A DNA stretch of 64,000 bases, taken from assembly GCA_022414725.1 (NCBI GenBank), contig CM039462.1, positions 94,781,363 through 94,845,362 on the forward strand, read 5' to 3'. The notes under the pieces were generated by a model. The model had not been told where the DNA came from, searched no databases, and worked only from the letters and a program-made list of their open reading frames with translations. Position 1 is the first letter of the stretch. The number at the start of each line of letters is the position of its first letter. Below are positions 11,901 to 24,002 of this stretch, in pieces. This stretch comes from Microglena sp. YARC. Taxonomy: Eukaryota > Chlorophyta > Chlorophyceae > Chlamydomonadales > Chlamydomonadaceae. A program made the position numbers and the translations under genes.

Positions 11901-14900
11901 ATTCCAGGCCCCTATGATTTGATTCCAGGCCCCAATGATTCCAGGCCCCTATGATTCCAGGCCCCAATGATTCCAGGCCCCTATGATTCCAGGCCCCTAT
12001 GATTCCAGGCCCCTATGATTCCAGGCCCCTATGATTCCAGGCCCCAATGATTCCAGGCCCCATGATTCCAGGCCCCTATGATTCCAGGCCCTATGATTCC
12101 AGGCCCCTATGATTCCAGGCCCCTATGATTCCAGGCCCCTATGATTCCAGGCCCCTATGATTCCAGGCCCCAATGATTCCAGGCCCCTATGATTCCAGGC
12201 CCCAGGCCCCTATGATTCCAGGCCCCTATGATTGGCCCAGGCCCCTATGATTCCAGGCCCCTATGATTCCAGGCCCCAATGATTCCAGGCCCCAATGATT
12301 CCAGGCCCCAATGATTCCAGGCCCCTATGATTCCAGGCCCCAATGATTCCAGGGCCCCTATGATTCCAGCCCTATGATTCCAGGCCCCTCCAGGCCCCAA
12401 TGATTCCAGGCCCTATGATTCCAGGCCCCTATGATTCCAGGCCCCAATGATTCCAGGCCCCAATGATTCCAGGCCCCTATGATTCCAGGCCCCTATGATT
12501 CCAGGCCCCTATGATTCCAGGCCCCTATGATTCCAGGCCCCTATGATTCAGGCCCCAATGATTCCAGGCCCCTATGATTCCAGGCCCCAATGATTCCAGG
12601 CCCCTATGATTCCAGGCCCCAATGATTCCAGGCCCCTATGATTCCAGGCCCTATGATTCCAGGCCCAATGATTCCAGGCCCCTATGATTCCAGGCCCCAA
12701 TGATTCCAGGCCCTATGATTCCAGGCCCCTATGATTCCAGGCCCCAATGATTCCAGGCCCCTATGATTCCAGGCCAATGATTCAGGCCCTATGATTCCAG
12801 GCCCAATGATTCCAGGCCCCAATGATTCCAGGCCCCTATGATTCCAGGCCCCTATGATTCCAGGCCCCAATGATTCCAGGCCCTATGATTCCAGGGCCCC
12901 AATGATTCCAGGCCCCTATGATTCCAGGCCCCTATGATTCCATGATTCCAGGCCCCTATGATTCCAGGCCCTATGATTCCAGGCCCCTATGATTCCAGGC
13001 CCCAATGATTCCAGGCCCCAATGATTCCAGGCCCCTATGATTCCAGGCCCCTATGATTCCAGGCCCCTATGATTCCAGGCCCCTATGATTCCAGGCCCAA
13101 TGATTCCAGGCCCCTATGATTCCAGGCCCCAATGATTCCAGGCCCCTATGATTCCAGGCCCCAATGATTCCAGGCCCCAATGATTCCAGGCCCCTATGAT
13201 TCCAGGCCCCCCAATGATTCCAGGCCCCTATGATTCCAGGCCCCAATGATTCCCAGGCCCCTATGATTCCAGGCCCCAATGATTCCAGGCCCCTATGATT
13301 CCAGGCCCCTATGATTCCAGGCCCCAATGATTCCAGGCCCCAATGATTCCAGGCCCCTATGATTCCAGGCCCCTATGATTCCAGGCCCCTATGATTCCAG
13401 GCCCAATGATTCCAGGCCCCAATGATTCCAGGCCCCTATGATTCCAGGCCCCTATGATTCCAGGCCCCAATGATTCCAGGCCCCAATGATTCCAGGCCCC
13501 TATGATTCCAGGCCCCTATGATTCCAGGCCCCTATGATTCCAGGCCCCTATGATTCCAGGCCCCAATGATTCCAGGCCCCTATGATTATGATTCCAGGCC
13601 CCTATGATTCCAGGCCCCAATGATTCCAGGCCCCAATGATTCCAGGCCCCTATGATTCCAGGCCCCTATGATTCCAGGCCCCTATGATTCCAGGCCCCAA
13701 TGATTCCAGGCCCCTATGATTCCAGGCCCTATGATTCCAGGCCCAATGATTCCAGGCCCCTATGATTCCAGGCCCTATGATTCCAGGCCCCTATGATTCC
13801 AGGCCCCAATGATTCCAGGCCCCTATGATTCCAGGCCCCAATGATTCCAGGCCCCTATGATTCCAGGCCCCAATGATTCCAGGCCCCTATGATTCCAGGC
13901 CCCTATGATTCCAGGCCCCAATGATTCCAGGCCCTATGATTCCAGGCCCCAATGATTCCAGGCCCCTATGATTCCAGGCCCCAATGATTCCAGGCCCCAG
14001 GCCCCTATGATTCCAGGCCCCTATGATTCCAGGCCCCTATGATTCCAGGCCCCAATGATTCCAGGCCCCAATGATTCCAGGCCCCAATGATTCCAGGCCC
14101 CTATGATTCCAGGCCCCTATGATTCCAGGCCCCAATGATTCCAGGCCCCTATGATTCCAGGCCCCCCATGATTCCAGGCCCCTATGATTCCAGGCCCCTA
14201 TGATTCCAGGCCCCTATGATTCCAGGCCCCAATGATTTCCAGGCCCCTATGATTCCAGGCCCCAATGATTCCAGGCCCCTATGATTCCAGGCCCCTATGA
14301 TTCCAGGCCCCTATGATTCCAGGCCCCTATGATTCCAGGCCCCAATGATTCCAGGCCCCTATGATTCCAGGCCCCAATGATTCCAGGCCCCTATGATTCC
14401 AGGCCCAATGATTCCAGGCCCCTATGATTCCAGGCCCCTATGATTCCAGGCCCCAATGATTCCAGGCCCCTATGATTCCAGGCCCCTATGATTCCAGGCC
14501 CCTATGATTCCAGGCCCCAATGATTCCAGGCCCCAATGATTCCAGGCCCCTATGATTCCAGGCCCCTATGATTCCAGGCCCCAATGATTCCAGGCCCCAA
14601 TGATTCCAGGCCCCTTATGATTCCAGGCCCCAATGATTCCAGGCCCCTATGATTCCAGGCCCCAATGATTCCAGGCCCCTATGATTCCAGGCCCCAATGA
14701 TTCCAGGCCCCAATGATTCCAGGCCCCTATGATTCCAGGCCCCAATGATTCCAGGCCCCTATGATTCCAGGCCCCACAATGATTCCAGGCCCCTATGATT
14801 CCAGGCCCAATGATTCCAGGCCCCCAGGCCCCTATGATTCCAGGCCCCAATGATTCCAGGCCCCCAGGCCCCAATGATTCCAGGCCCCTATGATTCCAGG

Positions 14901-17900
14901 CCCTATGATTCCAGGCCCCTATGATTCCAGGCCCCAATGATTCCAGGCCCCAATGATTCCAGGCCCCTATGATTCCAGGCCCCTATGATTCCAGGCCCCT
15001 ATGATTCCAGGCCCCAATGATTCCAGGCCCCTATGATTCCAGGCCCCAATGATTCCAGGCCCCAATGATTCCAGGCCCCTATGATTCCAGGCCCCTATGA
15101 TTCCAGGCCCCAATGATTCCAGGCCCCTATGATTCCAGGCCCCAATGATTCCAGGCCCCTATGATTCCAGGCCCCTATGATTCCAGGCCCCCAATGATTC
15201 CAGGCCCCTATGATTCCAGGCCCCTATGATTCCAGGCCCCTATGATTCCAGGCCCCAATGATTCCAGGCCCCAATGATTCCAGGCCCCTATGATTCCAGG
15301 CCCTATGATTCCAGGCCCCAATGATTCCAGGCCCCTATGATTCCAGGCCCCAATGATTCCAGGCCCCTATGATTCCAGGCCCCAATGATTCCAGGCCCCT
15401 ATGATTCCAGGCCCCAATGATTCCAGGCCCCAATGATTCCAGGCCCCAATGATTCCAGGCCCCTATGATTCCAGGCCCCCAATGATTCCAGGCCCCTATG
15501 ATTCCAGGCCCCTATGATTCCAGGCCCCAATGATTCCAGGCCCCAATGATTCCAGGCCCCAATGATTCCAGGCCCCTATGATTCCAGGCCCCAATGATTC
15601 CAGGCCCCAATGATTCCAGGCCCCTATGATTCCAGGCCCCAATGATTCCAGGCCCCTATGATTCCAGGCCCCTATGATTCCAGGCCCCAATGATTCCAGG
15701 CCCCTATGATTCCAGGCCCCAATGATTCCAGGCCCCAATGATTCCAGGCCCCTATGATTCCAGGCCCCAATGATTCCAGGCCCCTATGATTCCAGGCCCC
15801 AATGATTCCAGGCCCCAATGATTCCAGGCCCCTATGATTCCAGGCCCTATGATTCCAGGCCCCAATGATTCCAGGCCCCTATGATTCCAGGCCCCTATGA
15901 TTCCAGGCCCCTATGATTCCAGGCCCCTATGATTCCAGGCCCCAATGATTCCAGGCCCCTATGATTCCAGGCCCCTATGATTCCAGGCCCCAATGATTCC
16001 AGGCCCCAATGATTCCAGGCCCCTATGATTCCAGGCCCCTATGATTCCAGGCCCCAATGATTCCAGGCCCCAATGATTCCAGGCCCCAATGATTCCAGGC
16101 CCCTATGATTCCAGGCCCCAATGATTCCAGGCCCCTATGATTCCAGGCCTATGATTTCCAGGCCCCTATGATTCCAGGCCCCTATGATTCCAGGCCCCTA
16201 TGATTATGATTCCAGGCCCCTAATGATTCCAGGCCCCATGATTCCAGGCCCTATGATTCCAGGCCCCTATGATTCCAGGCCCAATGATTCCAGGCCCCTA
16301 TGATTCCAGGCCCCAATGATTCCAGGCCCCAATGATTCCAGGCCCCTATGATTCCAGGCCCCTATGATTCCAGGGCCCCTATGATTCCAGGCCCCAATGA
16401 TTCCAGGCCTATGATTCCAGGCCCCAATGATTCCAGGCCCCTATGATTCCAGGCCCCAATGATTCCAGGCCCCTATGATTCCAGGATGATTCCAGGCCCC
16501 AATGATTCCAGGGCCCCTATGATTCCAGGCCCCTATGATTCCAGGCCCCTTATGATTCCAGGGATTCCAGCCCCAATGATTCCATGATTCCTATGATTCC
16601 AGGCCCCCAATGATTCCAATGATTCCAGGCCCCTATGATTCCAGGCCCCTATGATTCCAGGCCCCAATGATTCCAGGCCCCCTATTGATTCCAGGCCCCA
16701 ATGATTCCAGGCCCCTTATGATTCCAGGCCCCTATGATTCCAGGCCCAATGATTCCAGGCCCCAATGATTCCAGGCCCTATGATTCCAGGCCCCTATGAT
16801 TCCAGGCCCCTATGATTCCAGGCCCCTATGATTCCAGGCCCCAATGATTCCAGGCCCCTATGATTCCACAATGATTCCAGGCCCTATGATTCCAGGCCCC
16901 AATGATTCCACCCTATGATTCCAGGCCCCAATGATTCCAGGCCCCAATGATTCCAGGCCCCTATGATTCCAGGCCCTATGATTCCAGGCCCAATGATTCC
17001 AGGCCCCTATGATTTCCAGGCCCCTATGATTCAGGCCCCAATGATTCCAGGCCCCAATGATTCCAGGCCCCTATGATTCCAGGCCCCTATGATTCCAGGC
17101 CCCTATGATTCCAGGCCCAATGATTCCAGGCCCAATGGATTTGATTCCAGGCCCCTATGATTCCAGGCCCCATGATTCCAGGCCCCAATGATTCCAGGCC
17201 CCAATGATTCTAGGCCCCTATGATTCCAGCCCCTATGATTCCAGGCCCCAATGATTCCACTATGAGCCCCAATGATTCCAGGCCCCTATGATTCCAGGCC
17301 CCAATGATTCCAGCCCCAATGATTCCAGGCCCCAATGATTCCAGGGCCCCTATGATTCCAGGCCCCTATGATTCCAGGCCCCAATGATTCCAGGCCCCAA
17401 TGATTCCAGGCCCCTATGATTCCAGGCCCCAATGATTCCAGGCCCCAATGATTCCAGGCCCCTATGATTCCAGGCCCCTATGATTCCAGGCCCCTATGAT
17501 TCCAGGCCCCAATGATTCCAGGCCCTATGATTCCAGGCCCCTAATGATTCCAGGCCCCTATGATTCCAGGGATTCCTATGATTCCAGGCCCCTATGATTC
17601 AGGCCCCTATGATTCCAGGCCCAATGATTCCAGGCCCCTATGATTCCAGGCCCCTATGATTCCAGGCCCCTATGATTCCAGGCCCCAATGATTCCAGGCC
17701 CCTATGATTCCAGGCCCCTATGATTCCAGGCCCCTATGATTCCAGGCCCAATGATTCCAGGCCCCTATGATTCCAGGCCCCTATGATTCCAGGCCCCAAT
17801 GATTCCAGGCCCCTATGATTCCAGGCCCTATGATTCCAGGCCCCTATGATTCCAGGCCCCTATGATTCCAGGCCCAATGATTCCAGGCCCCTATGATTCC

Positions 17901-20900
17901 AGGCCCCAATGATTCCAGGCCCCTATGATTCCAGGCCCCTATGATTCCAGGCCCCAATGATTCCAGGCCCCTATGATTCCAGGCCCCAATGATTCCAGGC
18001 CCCTATGATTCCAGGCCCCTATGATTCCAGGCCCCTCTGATTCCAGGCCCCTATGATTCCAGGCCCCAATGATTCCAGGCCCCTATGATTCCAGGCCCCT
18101 ATGATTCCAATGATTCCAGGCCCCTATGATTCCAGGCCCCTCCAGGCCCCAATGATTCCAGGCCCCAATGATTCCAGGCAGGCCCTATGATTCCAGGCCC
18201 AATGATTCCAGGCCCCAATGATTCCAGGCCCCTATGATTCCAGGCCCCTATGATTCCAGGCCCCAATGATTCCAGCCCCTATGATTCCAGGCCCCTATGA
18301 TTCCAGGCCCCTATGCCCCAATGATTCCAGGCCCTATGATTCCAGGCCCCCAATGATTCCAGGCCCCTATGATTCCAATGATTCCACCAATGCATTCCAG
18401 GCCCCTATGATTCCAGGCCCCTATGATTCTATTCCAGGCCCCTGATTCCAGGCCCCTATGATTCCAGGCCCTGATTCCCAGGCCCCTATGATTCCTGGCC
18501 CCTATGATTCCAGGCCCAATGATTGATTCCAGGCCCCTATGATTCCAGGCCCCAATGATTCCAGCCCCTATGATTCCAGGCCCCTATGATTCCAGGCCCC
18601 TATGATTCCAGGCCCCTATGATTCCAGGCCCCAATGATTCCAGGCCCCTATGATTCCAGCCCTATGACAGGCCCTCCAGGCCCCAATGATTCCAGCCCCT
18701 ATGATTCCAGGCCCCTATGATTCCAGGCCCTTTGATTCCAGGCCCCTATGATTCCAGGCCCCAATGATTCCAGGCCCTATGATTCCAGGCCCCAATGATT
18801 CCAGGCCCCTATGATTCCAGGCCCCAATGATTCCAGGCCCAATGATTCCAGGCCCCTATGATTCCAGGCCCCAATGATTCCAGGCCCCTATGATTCCAGG
18901 CCCCTATGATTCCAGGCCCCTATGATTCCAGGCCCCTATGATTCCAGGCCCCTATGATTCCAGGCCCCAATGATTCCAGGCCCCAATGATTCCAGGCCCC
19001 TATGATTCCAGGCCCCAATGATTCCAGGCCCCTATGATTCCAGGCCCCTATGATTCCAGGCCCCTATGATTCCAGGCCCCAATGATTCCAGGCCCCTATG
19101 ATTCCAGGCCCCAATGATTCCAGGCCCCTATGATTCCAGGCCCCAATGATTCCAGGCCCTAATGATTCCAGGCCCCAATGATTCCAGGCCCCAATGATTC
19201 CAGGCCCCTATGATTCCAGGCCCCAATGATTCCAGGCCCCAATGATTCAGGCCCCAATGATTCCAGGCCCCAATGATTCCAGGCCCCTATGATTCCAGGC
19301 CCCTATGATTCCAGGCCCCAATGATTCCAGGCCCCTATGATTCCAGGCCCCTATGATTCCAGGCCCCTATGATTCAGCCCCAATGATTCCAGGCCCCTAT
19401 GATTCCAGGCCCCTATGATTCCAGGCCCCTATGATTCCAGGCCCCAATGATTCCAGGCCCCAATGATTCCAGGCCCCTATGATTCCAGGCCCCTATGATT
19501 CCAGGCCCCTATGATTCCAGGCCCCAATGATTCCAGGCCCCTATGATTCCAGGCCCCAATGATTCCAGGCCCCTATGATTCCACCCCAATGATTCCAGGC
19601 CCCTATGATTCCAGGCCCCTATGATTCCAGGCCCCAATGATTCCAGGCCCTATGATTCCAGGCCCCTATGATTCCAGGCCCCTATGATTCCAGGCCCCTA
19701 TGATTCCAGGCCCCTATGATTCCAGGCCCCTATGATTCCAAGGCCCCAATGATTCCAGGCCCCTATGATTCCAGGCCCCTATGATTCCAGGCCCCTATGA
19801 TTCCAGGCCCCAATGATTCCAGGCCCCAATGATTTCCAGGCCCCAATGATTCCAGGCCCCTATGATTCCAGGCCCCTATGATTCCAGGCCCCAATGATTC
19901 CAGGCCCCTATGATTCCAGGCCCCTATGATTCCAGGCCCCAATGATTCCAGGCCCCAATGATTCCAGGCCCTATGATTCCAGGCCCCTATGATTCCAGGC
20001 CCCTATGATTCCAGGCCCTATGATTCCAGGCCCCAATGATTCCAGGCCCCTATGATTCCAGGCCCCAATGATTCCAGGCCCCTATGATTCCAGGCCCCAA
20101 TGATTCCAGGCCCCTATGATTCCAGGCCCCAATGATTCCAGGCCCCTATGATTCCAATGAGGCCCCTATGATTCCAGGCCCTATGATTCCAGGCCCCTAA
20201 TGATTCCAGGCCCCAATGATTCCAGGCCCCTATGATTCCAGGCCCCTATGATTCCAGGCCCCTATGATTCCAAGGCCCCAATGATTCCAGGCCCCCAATG
20301 ATTCCAGGCCCCTATGATTCCAGGCCCTATGATTCCAGGCCCTATGATTCCAGGCCCCAATGATTCCTGGCCCCTATGATTCCAGGCCCCAATGATTCCA
20401 GGCCCCTATGATTCCAGGCCCCTATGATTCCAGGCCCCTATGATTCCAGGCCCCTATGATTCCAGGCCCCTATGATTCCAGGCCCCTATGATTCCAGGCC
20501 CCAATGATTCCAGGCCCCTATGATTCCAGGCCCCAATGATTCCAGGCCCCTTGGCCCCTATGATTCCAGGCCCCTATGATTCCAGGCCCCTATGATTCCA
20601 GGCCCCTATGATTCCAGGCCCCTATGATTCTAGGCCCCAATGATTCCAAGCCCCAATGATTCCAGGCCCCTATGATTCCAGGCCCCTATGATTCCAGGCC
20701 CCTATGATTCCAGGCCCCAATGATTCCAGGCCCCTATGATTCCAGGCCCCAATGATTCCAGGCCCCTTTTTTGATTCCAGGCCCCTATGATTCCAGGCCC
20801 CTATGATTCCAGGCCCCTATGATTCCAGGCCCCTATGATTCCTGGCCCCAATGATTGCAGGCCCCAATGATTCCAGGCCCCTATGATTCCAGGCCCCTAT

Positions 20901-21995
20901 GATTCCAGGCCCCTTTTTTGATTCCAGGCCCCTATGATTCCAGGCCCCTATGATTCCGGGCCCCAATGATTCCAGGCCCCAATGATTCCAGGCCCCTATG
21001 ATTCCAGGCCCCTATGATTCCAGGCCCCTATGATTCCAGGCCCCAATGATTCCAGGCCCTATGATTCCAGGCCCCAATGATTCCAGGCCCCTTTTTTGAT
21101 TCCAGGCCCCTATGATTCCAGGCCCCTATGATTCCAGGCCCCTATGATTCCAGGCCCCTATGATTCCTGGCCCCAATGATTGCAGGCCCCAATGATTCCA
21201 GGCCCCTATGATTCCAGGCCCCTATGATTCCAGGCCCCTTTTTTTGATTCCAGGCCCCTATGATTCCAGGCCCCTATGATTCCGGGCCCCAATGATTCCA
21301 GGCCCCTACGATTCCAGGCCCCAATGATTCCAGGCCCCTATGATTCCAGGCCTAAGATTCTAGGCCCCTATGATTCCAGGCCCCTATGATTCCAGGCCCC
21401 TTTTTTTATTCCAGGCCCCAATGATTCCAGGCCCCTATGATTCCAGGCCCCTATGATTCCAGGCCCCTATGATTCCATGCCCCTATGATTCCAGGCCCCT
21501 ATGATTCCGGGCCCCAATGATTCCAGGCCCCTATGATTCCAGGCCCCTATGATTCCAGGCCCCAATGATTCCACGCCCCAATGATTCCAGGCCCCTATGA
21601 TTCCAGGCCCCTATGATTCCAGGCCCCTATGATTCCAGGCCCCTTTTTTGATTCCAGGCCCCAATGATTCCATGCCCCTATGATTCCAGGCCCCAATGAT
21701 TCCAGGCCCCTATGATTCCAGGCCCCAATGATTCCAGGCCCCAATGATTCCAGGCCCCTATGATTCCAGGCCCCTATGATTCCAGGCCCCTATGATTCCA
21801 GGCCCCTCTTTTGATTCCAAGCCCCAATGATTCCAGGCCCCTATGATTCCAGGCCCCAATGATTCCAGGCCCCTATGATTCCAGGCCCCAATGATTCCAG
21901 GCCCCAATGATTCTAGGCCCCTATGATTCCAGGCCCCAATGATTCCAGGCCCCTATGATTCCAGGCCCCTTTTTTGATTCCAGGCCCCTATGATT
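5917..21995 (+). repeat. 16-bp satellite array, about 1,000 units (16 kb)
   Basis: The unit is GATTCCAGGCCCCTAT (16 bp). The main variant has A for T at position 14 (CCCCAATG). The first ~560 bp are almost pure T-type; A- and T-type mix after that. Loss of one C in the C4 run, truncated units and C-to-T runs (CCCTTTTTTG) are scattered, most densely at 16-19 kb. Larger duplications are visible (325-bp offset near 20.77-21.3 kb, ~640-bp offset near 10.98-11.86 kb). Minus-strand ORFs (16-aa period, GLESLGPGIIGAWNHR) have no independent coding support. The array lies within inferred intron 1. Confidence 0.98.
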
Positions 21996-22050
21996 GCTAA
22001 CGGTTGAAACCGTTCGATTGGTCTAGGGTCTGATTCCAGGCCCCTATGAT
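21996..22050. other. Right edge of satellite: hairpin and lone satellite unit
   Basis: AACGGTTGAAACCGTT (about 22001-22016) is a 7-bp inverted repeat. It is followed by TAGGGTCTGATTCC and one isolated unit. The left edge (5879-5910) also carries GGGGTCTGATTC, so the two edges look related. Confidence 0.6.
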
Positions 22051-23281
22051 GGCCCGGCTAGAGGCAGGGCTAATAAACCATGCATTTTATTTTCCACACG
22101 TCTGTTTCTCCAAGCATCTACACATACACGCACGCGCAAGGCACATATACACACACATATGAAATAAATACACTCATCACACCTGTCTCCTTTGTTGGTT
22201 CAGCCTCTGTCGGTATGCCCTAGACCTCAGCCTAAGTAATTTCCCTATGGCAGGGCCTAGCAATCAACACAGGGGTTGAGGGGGAGGGGGCCACGCCCAA
22301 GGTCCGACTTCTCCTATGAAGTCAACAACAAGAGATGGTTGTGGTGCTTTGGTAGGACGTTGGAAGAGGGGTGGGTGGTGCGTATAGACTAGCATGGCTG
22401 TTATAATGGGGTTTAAGGCAGGGATTTTTTCCCGTTTTTGAAGCCCCTCCTTTCCATAGCAGTTCTGGTTCCCGAGCCATGCGGGCAGTCTTCGTTTATT
22501 ATTAGCTAGCTAGCTATAATTAGCTTATTAGCGTTTATTCATAGCTATTTTCAAATTGGCGTCTTTCAACATTCTTACTTATTATTGAACTTGGACGAGG
22601 ATGGCCGAGCTTAAGTGGATCTAGGTCTGGCCTAGTTTTCCCCCAATTACACTCACACTCCATAAGTTCAGATGATTTATCCCCTGAACTACTGCTTACC
22701 CCCTCCACTCTCCACCAGAACCACTCCCTTTCCCTTCTCTCCCCCCCCTCCCCACCCCCCACCCACCCCCACCCCCACCCACTCCTCTCACCCTCACACA
22801 CACACGACCCAACCACCCACCAACATGCCTAGCCGCTCTTGCGCTTCATTTGCGGCGAGATTTGATCATGCAGAAAGACGAAGACCAGGCTGCAAATTCA
22901 ACCTACCTGATTGAACCAAGTTGCGAAGTGTTGATTCTGCGTTGTGTACCGGAACTGCGCAATCACAAATCTATATATAAGAGCTTCTGCTCTGCGCGCA
23001 GTTACCCAGTCAGTTTGTTTTTCAAGCTTTCCAATCGAGTCGATCGGCGTACGCAAATAAACTCGGTGCATGGTCTGCAATACATCTGTTTGGCCATGAC
23101 CCATAGGGCGAACAGTCTTTCTCTCATCAGGGAGCATCCTTGGAATATTCAACATATGGCAATGCAATATTGTCCTCGAGAACAGCTCCCCCTCCCCCCC
23201 CCCCCCCCCCCTGCTGGTCCCATTTTTGCCCCCACGTGGCCTGTTACCCAAGCCCCGCTATATTGCCCCTATATATTGAAT
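22051..23281. other. Intron 1, distal part; no gene seen
   Basis: Contains a CT/CA-rich stretch (22690-22815), a GCTAGCTAGCTATAATTAGC palindromic patch near 22505 and a poly-C run near 23196-23213. No ORF with recognisable protein content. Confidence 0.4.
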
Positions 23282-23475
23282 CAGGGTAATTCAAAGCGCA
23301 CGCTTTTGCGCTTTTGTGCGCTGACTTTTTGACCCCCTCTGCGCTTTAAGCGCAGTTTTTTGCAACCCCTTGTGGGCGCTGCAAGCAATTTTTGCGCTTT
23401 TTGCACTACAAAGCGCAGTTTTTTTGTTTTCAAGTGCGCTAAAGCGCTGGCCATTTGACCATTTGAAGTAACCTG
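23282..23475 (+). mobile_element. CAGGGTA MITE, copy 1
   Basis: Ends CAGGGTAATTC and GAAGTAACCTG are inverted. The interior is rich in GCGC/AAGCGC. Flanking 8-mers tattgaat / tactgaat agree at 7 of 8, fitting an hAT-type TSD. It sits about 100 bp upstream of exon 2. Confidence 0.85.
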
Positions 23476-23519
23476 TACTGAATATATTAATCCACTTCTA
23501 ACAGTATATCACCCTCACC

Positions 23520-23552
23520 ACCCCTCCTCACCCCCCCCCCCCCCCCCCCTTG
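23520..23552 (+). repeat. Poly-C tract before exon 2
   Basis: A C-run of about 19 lies 30 bp upstream of the splice acceptor used for exon 2 and could serve as its pyrimidine tract. Confidence 0.8.
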
Positions 23553-23582
23553 GTCCCTCCTCCCCCTGTGGGTCCTTTAGAG

Positions 23583-24002
23583 ACAAGTTGTAGTCCGCTG
23601 GCCCCTTCTATTGCGAACACCTGTTTGGGCACCATGGCCTCATGCCTGGAGAGCACGTGCTTCAAAGGAAATGTTTGGTCCTTCCTCGATGACCCCATGA
23701 GCCTGTTTGGTGGGTCATCAGCCACCACCCAGCTTATCTCCCAGGACTCCATCATGTTCCAAGACACGTCAAACAAGGTGTCAGCCATGATCAGCAGAGG
23801 GGCAACAGAGAGATCCATCAAACAGGCTGCCTGCCCTTATTACTTCATTGCCACCGGCGATATAATCCGCCTGACTGGCTACGCATGCGCAAACATTGCT
23901 CCCTTTCTTGATGCTCAGACCAGTTACTTTTATGGAAGCTTGCCTGGATTAGCTTGTGCAGCAATCAACCCCTGCGCAAAAATATACGCCTTCGGATTCC
24001 AC
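23583..24002 (+). CDS. Exon 2 of Cys-rich protein gene
   Basis: 140 codons with paired cysteines (TSCSPL, NTCLG, SCLESTC, AACPYY, GYACAN, CAAINPCAK). The 3' end is CAC/GTGAGT in phase 0. The acceptor is TTTAGAG at 23576-23582. Using TTTAG instead would break the phase with exon 1. Confidence 0.75.

Noticed and set aside
6551..15738. Minus-strand ORFs in the satellite (GLESLGPGIIGAWNHR)
   Set aside because: 16-bp unit read three times gives a 16-aa period; broken everywhere by indels, so no gene.
5917..21995. CRISPR-like array
   Set aside because: Units are contiguous, without spacers, and the context is eukaryotic.
22535..23332. ORFs of 80-160 aa near 22.5-23.3 kb
   Set aside because: Overlap low-complexity and MITE sequence; no consistent splicing or motifs.
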